Below are positions 34,120-43,154 of a stretch of DNA of 64,000 bases, piece after piece (position 1 is the first letter of the stretch; every line of letters begins with the position of its first letter). Under the pieces are notes generated by a model. It saw nothing but the letters and a program-made list of their open reading frames with translations, searched no databases and was not told the origin of the DNA. Source of the stretch: Candidatus Saccharibacteria bacterium RIFCSPHIGHO2_12_FULL_44_22 (lineage in GTDB: Bacteria; Patescibacteriota; Saccharimonadia; Saccharimonadales; Saccharimonadaceae); assembly GCA_001790515.1 (NCBI GenBank), contig MGCS01000012.1:1-64000 (forward strand). The letters are read 5' to 3'. Made by a program: the position numbers and the translations under genes.

Positions 34120-34523
34120 TCTGTTAACCCCGAAGCTCCTATGAGTGCCGTTAATGTCGTCGACTTAGTCACATTACCCACTGGCCACTCTACCCTGACA
34201 TCCAGCCTTTTAATACCGGTCATGCCTGTCGGAATAGACACCGTCACGACGCCACTAGATCCGCTAGGGAGCGTCGTCGGAAGACTTGAGGTAAAATTGA
34301 CCGGTGTCCCAGCTGATAGCGTCGAATATTTACCATTTCGTAAATATTCAACCTGCGCACGAGCTGCACGACTAGCTATATCGAGATATTGCACGTCGCG
34401 CTGTGCATACTGAATATACGAAAACAATGATGACAACGTAATAATTGCCGTGCTAAACATAAAGATAACAACAAGAATCTCTACGATCGTAAATCCTTGT
34501 ATATTGTTTCTCTTTGTTGTCAT
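34116..34523 (-). CDS. type IV pilin-like minor subunit
   Basis: A 135-residue protein with a canonical class III prepilin peptide: MTTKRNNIQG|FTIVEILVVI, glutamate at mature position 5, and a hydrophobic helix to about residue 36. The remainder is a small beta-rich head (GVVTVSIPTGMTGIKRLDVRVEW) like PilV/GspI-type minor pilins that prime pilus assembly. No cysteines. It is seven bases after the major-type pilin and its stop overlaps the next start (ATGA). Confidence 0.82.
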   Translation of the reverse strand: MTTKRNNIQGFTIVEILVVIFMFSTAIITLSSLFSYIQYAQRDVQYLDIASRAARAQVEYLRNGKYSTLSAGTPVNFTSSLPTTLPSGSSGVVTVSIPTGMTGIKRLDVRVEWPVGNVTKSTTLTALIGASGLTE

Positions 34524-34530
34524 TATTTGC

Positions 34531-34938
34531 CTACTGCGTTTCGCTTATACTGTCAGTGCTATTCCATAATGACGCTGGTACCGATATAGTATACCTTACA
34601 CATGTCGCAGGCACGGAACCACAACTACCACCAGTCGTATTTGTTACTGCATACGTATAATCTGATTTGTTAAACTCTTCGCCGATGTCAGTTGTCGTAC
34701 CGCCAAGATACGTTATGACTGCGGCTTTATTTACAGGGTACCTATTAGTATCGGTAAAATGTTCGCCCAGCTTTAGTTTCACTTGCTGGACAGTCGCAGA
34801 GTAGTTTGCTTTTTTTGCTCTGTTTTGCGAACCAGAATACGACACAATGCCGATGCCCGCCAATATTCCAATAACCGCAATCACGACCAACAGCTCTACG
34901 ATCGTAAATCCTTTTCCCCTACCCTGAAATGTTTTCAT
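34531..34938 (-). CDS. type IV major-pilin-like protein
   Basis: A 135-residue pilin with leader MKTFQGRGKG|FTIVELLVVIAVIGIL, mature Glu5 and the usual continuing alpha helix (GIVSYSGSQNRAKKANYSATVQQVK). The head ends in a possible disulfide loop (GGSCGSVPATCVRY). Processing would need a PilD-type peptidase, and the assembly ATPases, neither of which is in the window. It has its own consensus promoter, unlike the flanking pilin genes, which suggests higher expression and a major-subunit role. Confidence 0.88.
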   Translation of the reverse strand: MKTFQGRGKGFTIVELLVVIAVIGILAGIGIVSYSGSQNRAKKANYSATVQQVKLKLGEHFTDTNRYPVNKAAVITYLGGTTTDIGEEFNKSDYTYAVTNTTGGSCGSVPATCVRYTISVPASLWNSTDSISETQ

Positions 34939-34986
34939 AATGTCTATTTATTCTTCCTATTAAGCATAAGCCTGACTAATGTTATT

Positions 34987-35015
34987 ATAATACATATATC
35001 AACTACTCATGTAAA
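34987..35015 (-). promoter_or_regulatory. promoter of the major-pilin-like gene
   Basis: On the minus strand TTTACA (35010-35015), a 17-base spacer ending in TG, and TATTAT (34987-34992), overlapping a second TATAAT register. The predicted leader is about 40 bases. It lies in the 114-base gap after the 586-residue pilin-like gene. Confidence 0.6.
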
Positions 35016-35052
35016 GCTTTCTCGTAAACTTGTGCTGCTGGTTCTGTCGATA

Positions 35053-36813
35053 CTATTGAGAAGGTAGTGGCGGTGATGTTGTCAAACTTATCGTACTCCC
35101 CGTTACGTCTACAGCTTGTCCTCCGAGAGAACCCGCATTCGATCCTAATGCTAGAGACACCCTACCGAAATAGGCATAGAAACTAGTCCCTGGCGCAGAG
35201 GTAGTAATCAAGACAATTGGTGACGCATTACCAAAAGAATCACCATCCCATGTATCAATAGTCGCCTTTAATTGCGTAGGCGATATCGTAGTACACGTAT
35301 CACTATTAGAGCAGGCTGCATCAAGCGATGCATAGCTAATGAAATAAGGGGTAGAGCCATAGCTATTTGGTGTAACCGATGAACCAAATCCGTTGAAGCG
35401 AATCTTTCCATCAGTAACAATGATCGGACGGGTAGTGCCCATACTCTCAGAAACAGTAAATCCTCCCATATAGGCAGAGATCCCACCTTTGATGTAAACA
35501 TTTGAACCATTTATTACCTTCCGGCAACCAGTAGAAAGATCTAAATTACCAATATATCTAGTATTGGCCTGTAGCGGAGTGGTACACGGCAATGTTGAGC
35601 TCGTTACACTCGATGTCGTTTGACCAGTGAACACCGATTTGTTAAAAACTGGGGTATCTACTTTTGGCGCTGAGCATCCAGCTATCAAGCCCGGTAGACC
35701 TACTGTGCTTGTCTGATCATTCGCACAAACTGGCCCATTTATCGATGACATATTCGCCCAACTTAATGGAATGGGTTGCGTTGCACATCTCGACGGATAG
35801 GAAGCACCCGCACCGCAGGAGAAGTTACTTACGGTTACCCGAATAGGATTTACTGACGTACCGATACTACTACTTAGAGTCATGTCAATACCTCCCTGCA
35901 CATACACATCGCCGCCAACTATCGATGCGCTGGCCATGTCGACCCCTCCAGGTCCAACAAACATCTTTGCTGAAGATGTTGGGGTAGTAGGTGTCTCTAT
36001 CTCTGGCTCTGGTGCAGTCAGTGCTACCTGTGAGCCCCTGAACTGCATACGCATGCTACTATCCCTACTAATGTCTTGGCCACTCTGTGTGCGTTTCATC
36101 TTTAGTGTCACAGAGATAGATCGCGCACTGATAAAGCTACTATAATCCGTTCCGGACGGTACGATTACGTTGCCAGATCCATCGTAGTATGTTGCAACAA
36201 ATGGACCACCAGTAGCAGACGTATCCAGACCATCAAGAATCTTTGTGTCAGTTTGGCAACCTCCAGTTGCAATGACGGCGCAAGTGTTGGTCGTAATTGC
36301 ATTTGCTAATGGCGTAGTATACGTTGCGGCAATAATGCGTTTATAGAGCGCATCGCCGCGAACATAGTAAATTATCGTATCTCGTTTTCCAGCGAGAGTT
36401 GCGGGATCGTCATAGATCAACTCTCCACTGGCTGTTTGAGGAGTTCTGTTTATTACTATCTGATCAGATGTTAGTCGCCAGAACGTTTGCTGATTTGAAT
36501 TAGTGGCATCGGCTGGACACGGCACACTGGCAGCAGCACCCGTAAGTGTTTGCGGCGCATTTACATCAGGAGTCAAGTTACACAGGGCAGGATTGGACGA
36601 AGTACGAACATCGTCACTGATTCGTATTAACGCCGTCTGCAAGCTACTTGTCATAGCAGTACGGACACTACTGACTGCAGTCTGTCCCATTAGTGACACC
36701 ATAAATGCAATCAGCACAACCGACAGGAATGCGGTTATACCCATTGCAACAATAAGTTCAACGATCGTATATCCGCGCTGTCCAGATAAACGTATGGTAT
36801 GTTTGTGTTTCAT
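35053..36813 (-). CDS. PilW/GspJ-like pilin fused to Cys-rich domain
   Basis: A 586-residue protein, far longer than ordinary minor pilins. The prepilin leader is MKHKHTIRLSGQRG|YTIVELIVAMGI, with mature Glu5. Residues 40-265 look like a PilW/GspJ-type beta domain (SSLQTALIRISDDVRTSSNPALC ... FWRLTSDQIVINR). A Pro/Thr-rich linker (residues 266-283) then joins to a domain of about 300 residues homologous to the C-terminus of the PilX-like protein: GPGG, NFSC, GPVC, ANTRYIGN, DAACSNSDTC and FYAYFGRV align in order with eight shared cysteines. Probably an exported pilus-associated adhesin; ligand unknown. First gene of the pilin operon. Confidence 0.7.
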   Translation of the reverse strand: MKHKHTIRLSGQRGYTIVELIVAMGITAFLSVVLIAFMVSLMGQTAVSSVRTAMTSSLQTALIRISDDVRTSSNPALCNLTPDVNAPQTLTGAAASVPCPADATNSNQQTFWRLTSDQIVINRTPQTASGELIYDDPATLAGKRDTIIYYVRGDALYKRIIAATYTTPLANAITTNTCAVIATGGCQTDTKILDGLDTSATGGPFVATYYDGSGNVIVPSGTDYSSFISARSISVTLKMKRTQSGQDISRDSSMRMQFRGSQVALTAPEPEIETPTTPTSSAKMFVGPGGVDMASASIVGGDVYVQGGIDMTLSSSIGTSVNPIRVTVSNFSCGAGASYPSRCATQPIPLSWANMSSINGPVCANDQTSTVGLPGLIAGCSAPKVDTPVFNKSVFTGQTTSSVTSSTLPCTTPLQANTRYIGNLDLSTGCRKVINGSNVYIKGGISAYMGGFTVSESMGTTRPIIVTDGKIRFNGFGSSVTPNSYGSTPYFISYASLDAACSNSDTCTTISPTQLKATIDTWDGDSFGNASPIVLITTSAPGTSFYAYFGRVSLALGSNAGSLGGQAVDVTGSTISLTTSPPLPSQ

Positions 36814-36870
36814 TATATACCCTACATTTAAACACGTATTGAATATGGCGACAAGCTTATGGTTAAAAAC

Positions 36871-38178
<1,308 letters not shown>

Positions 38179-38193
38179 TTACTTAGTATAGCA

Positions 38194-38223
38194 AAATTGC
38201 CTCAGAATTAACAGAGGCAATTT
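38194..38223. terminator. terminator after the LysM-CHAP gene
   Basis: AAATTGCCTC (38194-38203) pairs with GAGGCAATTT (38214-38223) over a ten-base loop. On the minus strand TTTT ends the stem, 20 bases past the LysM-CHAP stop and directly ahead of the obgE -10 box. Confidence 0.75.
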
Positions 38224-38243
38224 GACTATTTTTCAAATACATT

Positions 38244-39401
38244 TTAATGAATATATGTGTAAGCCGATGCTTGACCCGCTGAGATAGTTCGACTATTGAC
38301 GACACCAAATCCACCATACGCATAGTTGTTCATCTCGCTCAGTGTGACATCACCATTCGGACCGACACTTTCGACGACAGCAACGTGTCCGTAGTAGCCA
38401 ACCGTATCAACAAGGATAGCGCCAGCAAGAGGAGTACGATTAACTGTATAGCCTGCTGAACGTGCGTAGATACCCCAAGTGTTTGCATTACCCCAGAAAT
38501 TACCAACTGGTCGTCCCATTTGTGCTCGACGTTCAAATACATACCATGTACAGTAACCCCACGCATAGGTATTACTTGATGATCCACGTGCAATAGTTGA
38601 TTTCAAACGGAATCCACTCTCGCCAGTTGAATTAACTCGTACAGGACTTGCTGGAGCCTGATAGCCGGGTCGCTGCTCTTCGGGTAGTATTCCGCCAGGA
38701 ACAACAATCTTTGATCCAACAGTAGCCCCTGATATCTCTAAGTCGTTAAAGCGCACAATGCGATCTTTATCTGCTTTGTATGCGTTTGCGATAGTATCGG
38801 CAGTATCGCCTGACTTCACGGTATAGACAACGCCATCAACTGGTGGAATCGTAATAACCTTTCCAGCATCAACAGTATCGGCAGATAAATTATTTGCCCA
38901 ACGCACTGTATCTGCGGATAAATTATGCGCGCTTGCGATCGATTGTACTGTATCACCTGCAACAGAGGTGTACGAACTAATTTCTCGGCTTGCCGCCGTC
39001 GACTGAATGATCTGTGGTTTGCTAATCTCCGCCTCTGATGTTTGTGCTAGCTCTGACTGCGCAGAGAGTGATACAGATAAGTTGGCGACGTTATTTGCAA
39101 CAGGCATATTAGTTTGCTCTGCTAAATTAGCTGCAACATCAGTTGCAACCATTTCATCAACAGACGGCTTGTCAAGCGCAGATGCGGTTGACGCGGCAGG
39201 AGTTTGAGTCACCGAAGCAGCTTCAATTGATTGAGGCTGACGATATCCGATAGCAATAACGGATATGATAAGTACAAATACACCGGTGTAAGCAGCGAAT
39301 ACGCTAAGCTTTGGCGTTGTTTTTGATTTACGTGTCCTTGGTGTGCGAGCTATAACTTGTTGTCGTAGCTGTGCATTTGACGCTGCAGTAGCATCACCCA
39401 A
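38244..39401 (-). CDS. secreted LysM-LysM-CHAP peptidoglycan hydrolase
   Basis: A wall hydrolase of 385 residues or slightly more. Cytoplasmic basic tail, one membrane/signal helix (residues 32-51), a Ser/Thr/Ala-rich linker, two LysM repeats (SYTSVAGDTVQSIASAHNLSADTV and YTVKSGDTADTIANAYKAD), then a CHAP amidase/endopeptidase with Cys in GYCTWYVFERR and His in YYGHVAVVESV, followed by NNYAYGG. It would cut peptide bonds or the glycan-peptide link during growth or daughter-cell release. Only a TTG at 39401 offers a canonical start, without a ribosome site; AGGAG at 39427-39431 instead points to an in-frame ATT at 39419. A long structured leader precedes it. Confidence 0.88.
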   Translation of the reverse strand: MGDATAASNAQLRQQVIARTPRTRKSKTTPKLSVFAAYTGVFVLIISVIAIGYRQPQSIEAASVTQTPAASTASALDKPSVDEMVATDVAANLAEQTNMPVANNVANLSVSLSAQSELAQTSEAEISKPQIIQSTAASREISSYTSVAGDTVQSIASAHNLSADTVRWANNLSADTVDAGKVITIPPVDGVVYTVKSGDTADTIANAYKADKDRIVRFNDLEISGATVGSKIVVPGGILPEEQRPGYQAPASPVRVNSTGESGFRLKSTIARGSSSNTYAWGYCTWYVFERRAQMGRPVGNFWGNANTWGIYARSAGYTVNRTPLAGAILVDTVGYYGHVAVVESVGPNGDVTLSEMNNYAYGGFGVVNSRTISAGQASAYTYIH

Positions 39402-39419
39402 ATTGTTCTGATTACGAAT

Positions 39420-39678
39420 TTTCGTTCTCCTGCCGCATGTATTGCTACAAGGGCGCTACCTTACTTTGTCTTGCTTCTCGTCACAAGCGCTGTACGCTGG
39501 CGAGAACGGGGTACGTGTCGACCGAATTCATTAATTAGTATTTTTTTGAAAATGTTCATTTCGGTACCCGTACGACATTTGTCGGTAGGCTCATTTGCTA
39601 TTCATCTCCCCACTCGCTGATACCATTTTCAGAATTAATCTGTCTCTGCTATTAGTAGTTGAACTCACAAATGTGCTG
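39420..39678 (-). promoter_or_regulatory. structured 5' leader (riboswitch candidate) of the LysM-CHAP gene
   Basis: About 255 bases of untranslated RNA between a consensus promoter and the gene. Helices seen on the minus strand: a long-range stem ACGGGTAC-CGAA with TTCG...GTACCCCGT (39560-39571 with 39506-39526), a small CGAC/GTCG hairpin (39573-39584), and TTCTCG/CGAGAA (39475-39505). A short out-of-frame uORF (MRQENENS) spans the AGGAG site and ends between the ATT and TTG start options. In other bacteria such hydrolase genes are often under c-di-AMP (ydaO/yuaA) riboswitch control. Some core-like words are present (TCTGAAA...TCAG.GCG...GGGGA), but the match is too weak to assign. Confidence 0.45.
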
Positions 39679-39684
39679 TACCTC

Positions 39685-39713
39685 ATTATAGATAACATTG
39701 CTAAAAATGTCAA
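39685..39713 (-). promoter_or_regulatory. perfect consensus promoter of the LysM-CHAP gene
   Basis: TTGACA (39708-39713), 17 bases, TATAAT (39685-39690) on the minus strand. Both hexamers match the sigma-70 consensus exactly. Confidence 0.75.
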
Positions 39714-39757
39714 TATATTTTTTAAAATGTATTTTTTGTCAATTTTCTTAGACGTAT

Positions 39758-41089
39758 TTAAGGAATAAGACACTTTTCTTTACAGTGGAGCACAATATTT
39801 TGCTCATGTTCAGCGTTTGTACGAGCAAAATACGTCTTGTCATCATCGCCGCTGAGAAAGAAAAGATAGTTGCCGCTAGCTGGCGTAGCAACCGCCTGCA
39901 AAGAACTAAGCCCAGGCGATGCGATTGGCCCGGGGGTCAAACCTGCATATTTACGCGTGTTGTATGGCGAGTCAAGAAGCGGCGTGCGTTCCACCCCTGA
40001 TTTATCGGCCGCGTATTGGTATGTCACATCTGACCCAAGATTCATTCCAACTTTCAACCTGCTATAGAAAACCTGGGCAACCTGCTTTTGGTCGCCACTT
40101 GACGGAACCTCACGTTGCACGATAGAAGCAAGCGTAATGCCTTGGTAGAGAGTAAATCCTTGCTTCTTTAGGCCTTCAACAATATTTGCCTCGCTGAGCT
40201 TTGACTCGAACTCTGTAAATGTTCGCTGCAAGATGTCTTCAACGGTTGCCGACGATGAGAACTCATATGTTTCGCCATAAATATAGCCTTCCAGATCTGC
40301 CGAAGCGGGTTTACTGGCGAACAATGCGCCGCTATAGGTCTTTGCGAGCGCGGCAGTGACTTCTGCATCACTATATCCCGCCTCAATAATCTTTTTCTTA
40401 TGATTTGCCAACGTATCGCCGGGTAAAAAAGTGAGTCTGAATGTATCTTGCTTTCCCGATACCAGATGGCCGACAATCTGTTCGACCGATTCATTTTTTT
40501 GCAAATTATACGTGCCAGCCTTTAGCGTATCGCGCGTTTTCGATAGATTGATATAAAGAGAAAATGCAGCTGTGTTTCGTATCAATCCTCTGTCTTTTAG
40601 CTGATCGGCAATGATAGATGGCGTACTGCCAGATTCAATCACAACGCGTGTTCGCTCTGTGGCATTCACATCAACCGGCTGTAACTGCTGCTGATACCAC
40701 CAGAAGAGTCCCGCGATTGCACTACCAGCAAGGAGTAGTAGAACCGCAACAACAACGCCAAATACTTTCCATTTTGAACGCTTTTTGCGTGGTGGTTCAG
40801 ATATATTCATCGAATCAGATGGTGGCAGGCCACTTTCCAACATGTCTTCGTGCGGTGGAGCAGACAATAAATGGTCACCTGGATGAACCGGCCGAGGCAA
40901 GGTTGCCGTCTGCCGCGACTGACTAGTCTGCGGCCGTGACACCCCTTGGACATCATTAAGTGGTCGCGATTGTTGATTCTGGCTGGTAGATCGCACGACG
41001 TCATTCATGGGACGAAATCGTGGTCGGGGCAATTCATTGGGCGGCGGAGACGACGGCGTATTCAGCCTCGGATCATCATTTGGTCGCAT
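39758..41089 (-). CDS. mltG: endolytic murein transglycosylase MltG (YceG-like)
   Basis: A 443-residue lytic transglycosylase that cleaves nascent glycan strands and sets their length. A proline-rich cytoplasmic tail of about 105 residues precedes one membrane helix (VFGVVVAVLLLLAGSAIAGLF). The LysM-like and catalytic parts follow: LKAGTYNL, ADLEGYIYGETYEF and ASIVQREVPSSGDQKQVAQVFYSRL with the catalytic Glu, then SPYNTRKYAGLTPGPIASPG. The ATG at 41089 lies one base after the ruvX stop with GGAGAG upstream; the longer reading frame overlaps ruvX. The long disordered N-terminal tail is larger than in most MltG proteins. Confidence 0.93.
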   Translation of the reverse strand: MRPNDDPRLNTPSSPPPNELPRPRFRPMNDVVRSTSQNQQSRPLNDVQGVSRPQTSQSRQTATLPRPVHPGDHLLSAPPHEDMLESGLPPSDSMNISEPPRKKRSKWKVFGVVVAVLLLLAGSAIAGLFWWYQQQLQPVDVNATERTRVVIESGSTPSIIADQLKDRGLIRNTAAFSLYINLSKTRDTLKAGTYNLQKNESVEQIVGHLVSGKQDTFRLTFLPGDTLANHKKKIIEAGYSDAEVTAALAKTYSGALFASKPASADLEGYIYGETYEFSSSATVEDILQRTFTEFESKLSEANIVEGLKKQGFTLYQGITLASIVQREVPSSGDQKQVAQVFYSRLKVGMNLGSDVTYQYAADKSGVERTPLLDSPYNTRKYAGLTPGPIASPGLSSLQAVATPASGNYLFFLSGDDDKTYFARTNAEHEQNIVLHCKEKCLIP

Positions 41090-41090
41090 A

Positions 41091-41498
41091 TTAATGGCTC
41101 TCCATATAATCTTGTAATATAATCGCTGCGGCACGAGCATCTATGTCACCCTTGCCGTATGGTCGTCCATCGGCTTTTAATTGGTTTTCTGCCATGACGC
41201 TCGTCAGTGATTCGTCCTGGTATTCAATGGTTGCCACCATGCCATTCAGTCGGGTCGCAAAATCTTCGACAAATTGCGTTTGAGCAGTCGCTTCACCTGA
41301 TTGATTGCGTGGATAACCAATTACCAGAATGTCTGTTTTTTCATCGGCAATAATGCGCGCAATCTGATCAACTTCACTCCCATCGACCTCGATTGTATCG
41401 AGCGACACAGCAATACGAATCGACCCAGATGCTGCCGCTACACCAATACGCTTTTCACCTACGTCTAGCGCAAGCAGTGATTTTCCACTAAGACCCAT
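41091..41498 (-). CDS. ruvX: RuvX/YqgF-family putative pre-16S rRNA nuclease
   Basis: A 135-residue RNase H-fold protein thought to trim the 16S rRNA 5' end. Motifs: LLALDVGEKRIGVA with the first Asp, DILVIGYPRNQSGE, and the C-terminal DESLTSVMAE ... DARAAAIILQDYM with the last acidic pair. Length is typical. It overlaps the preceding gene by 11 bases and is directly followed by mltG, the common ruvX-mltG order in bacteria. Confidence 0.93.
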   Translation of the reverse strand: MGLSGKSLLALDVGEKRIGVAAASGSIRIAVSLDTIEVDGSEVDQIARIIADEKTDILVIGYPRNQSGEATAQTQFVEDFATRLNGMVATIEYQDESLTSVMAENQLKADGRPYGKGDIDARAAAIILQDYMESH

Positions 41499-43152
41499 CT
41501 TTAAGCTTGAACTCGATCTTTATCTTGTTTACATCATTCGGGACTGTCTTGACCCAGAATGGCCAGAACTTTGTATCGGCATTGTTAACACCGTCAATTG
41601 ATTGTAAGTCTGCCTGAATTTCGCCAAAACGCTTTCCTTTTACAGAATCTTTGATCTTCGCTTCATCGATCTTTGGCCCAATCTGGCTTGTTGTCGACAC
41701 AGTTGCCGTACCAACACGATCGCCAGCCTTGAATTCTGTGATCGTTGCTTTTGCAAGCCCTGTTTCGTACACTCGCTGTTCATCTTTATTGGCTAGTGTC
41801 TTTTCTGCCGCGGACTTTAGATAGGTATCAAGATCACTCTTAGAGACAGCGGTCATCGTGTAGGTCGTATCACGAGTCAACTTTGCCTTGCCAGAAGCTA
41901 CCTCTTGTCCGATTGCAGGCGACGGAGTAGCATCACCGCCACTTTTCGCAAAACTACTATCAATCACAACGTCGCTTGTGCCAAATTTTGCAGCCAGCTT
42001 CTTTTTAATCTCATCACTATTCTGAGATTCTAACTGTTCTGTTGCTTTGACGACGTCTGCCTGAAGCACTATTTTCACAATTTTCTCTGTACCACCTGCT
42101 GTTGCGCCAGTCAGACTTGCCGATACGCCAGACCCAGCTCCAGACAAATCTCCAGATGCACCGTTATAGCTTGTGCCGCTGGCTGCCGCAGTAACTGCAA
42201 CCGTTGCACTACCAGCACATGCTGTCGGAAAACAACCAGGTCCAATCGTGCTTGCTGGAATTGTGGCGTTTGCACTCGTTATAAACACAAGTCCATTTGG
42301 CGTAGAGAGTGACGTTCCAGCAGGCACTGCCGTCGATGAAAGCGCTTGAGTCGACAGTTTCACTTGACCAGTTGCCTTTTCACCGACATCTTTACTGCCC
42401 GTTGCATCAAATTCTATCGTGGCAACGTCTTTTTCCTGTTGCGACAGCGATTTGATTGTTGCATCATCAAAACTTGTCGTGACATCAGAACCAAACGCCG
42501 CCTCTGAATTGATTGCTTTGTCTGTAGTACGTGCATCGATAACAAGTGTCGCGCGTGGTGCAAACCAAACTGCCCATATCAAAAATCCAATGAGCAGGAC
42601 ACCGAGTCCACCGAAAATAAATATCTTTTTACGAAATGTATTAAAACTTGGAACTTTTACGCCGCTTTTTACTTTAGGCTTTGCTACGGCAGCGCCTGCA
42701 ATTGGTGGCTTTGCGCGAGCAGACTTTGCATCGTCATCGTCAATATCAAGACCCGAAATCGCACTATCGGGCACACCGGTTGCCGGGGCAGTGTCAGCTG
42801 TTTTTGCCAGCTCACCCACTGGTAATTGTTCGCCATCAATAATATCGTCATCATCGTCAACGGATAATGCTGGAATTTCCGCCAGTTCTGGTTTTGACTG
42901 TAAATTTTTTGCAACCGGAATTAATGCGCTACTTGCAAGACTAATGAGCGCTTGATTATTCGTTATCAAAACGACATGTTTTTTACTTTGCGTGCCAGCA
43001 CGAGCTAGCAATCGCAGATTAACCGCACTTTGCAACACACCGATGCGTTTTGGCGGAACCAACGCAACAACCTTTTCTTTGGCAGCTTTAACCTTACCGA
43101 TTATCGCGGTAATATCATCTTCAACATCAATGTAAACTACGTCTTTTTGCAT
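41488..43152 (-). CDS. membrane protein with baseplate-J-like extracellular domain
   Basis: A 554-residue protein. The cytoplasmic N-terminus (residues 1-80) looks like an alpha/beta nucleotide-binding-like fold (VVYIDVEDDITAIIGKVKAAKEKVVALVPP... HVVLITNNQALISLA). An acidic/Ala-Pro linker leads to one membrane helix (residues 176-197). The outer part has the baseplate J/gp47-type pattern GEKATGQVKLSTQALSSTAVPAGTSLSTPNGLVFIT ... VAVTAAASGTSYNGASGDL. Such proteins are frequent near pilus or division genes in candidate-phyla genomes (recollection, not verified). Position between an FtsA/PilM-like ATPase and mltG suggests an envelope or division role, otherwise unknown. Confidence 0.6.
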   Translation of the reverse strand: MQKDVVYIDVEDDITAIIGKVKAAKEKVVALVPPKRIGVLQSAVNLRLLARAGTQSKKHVVLITNNQALISLASSALIPVAKNLQSKPELAEIPALSVDDDDDIIDGEQLPVGELAKTADTAPATGVPDSAISGLDIDDDDAKSARAKPPIAGAAVAKPKVKSGVKVPSFNTFRKKIFIFGGLGVLLIGFLIWAVWFAPRATLVIDARTTDKAINSEAAFGSDVTTSFDDATIKSLSQQEKDVATIEFDATGSKDVGEKATGQVKLSTQALSSTAVPAGTSLSTPNGLVFITSANATIPASTIGPGCFPTACAGSATVAVTAAASGTSYNGASGDLSGAGSGVSASLTGATAGGTEKIVKIVLQADVVKATEQLESQNSDEIKKKLAAKFGTSDVVIDSSFAKSGGDATPSPAIGQEVASGKAKLTRDTTYTMTAVSKSDLDTYLKSAAEKTLANKDEQRVYETGLAKATITEFKAGDRVGTATVSTTSQIGPKIDEAKIKDSVKGKRFGEIQADLQSIDGVNNADTKFWPFWVKTVPNDVNKIKIEFKLKDGS

Positions 43153-43154
43153 AT

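Noticed and set aside
39420-39678. Firm assignment as a c-di-AMP riboswitch
   Set aside because: Only short core-like words match. Helix order could not be confirmed by eye, so it is kept as a candidate leader only.
41488-43152. Prophage or phage-tail remnant, because of the baseplate-J-like pattern
   Set aside because: No other phage genes nearby, and the protein has a cytoplasmic head and membrane span within a conserved-type wall cluster.
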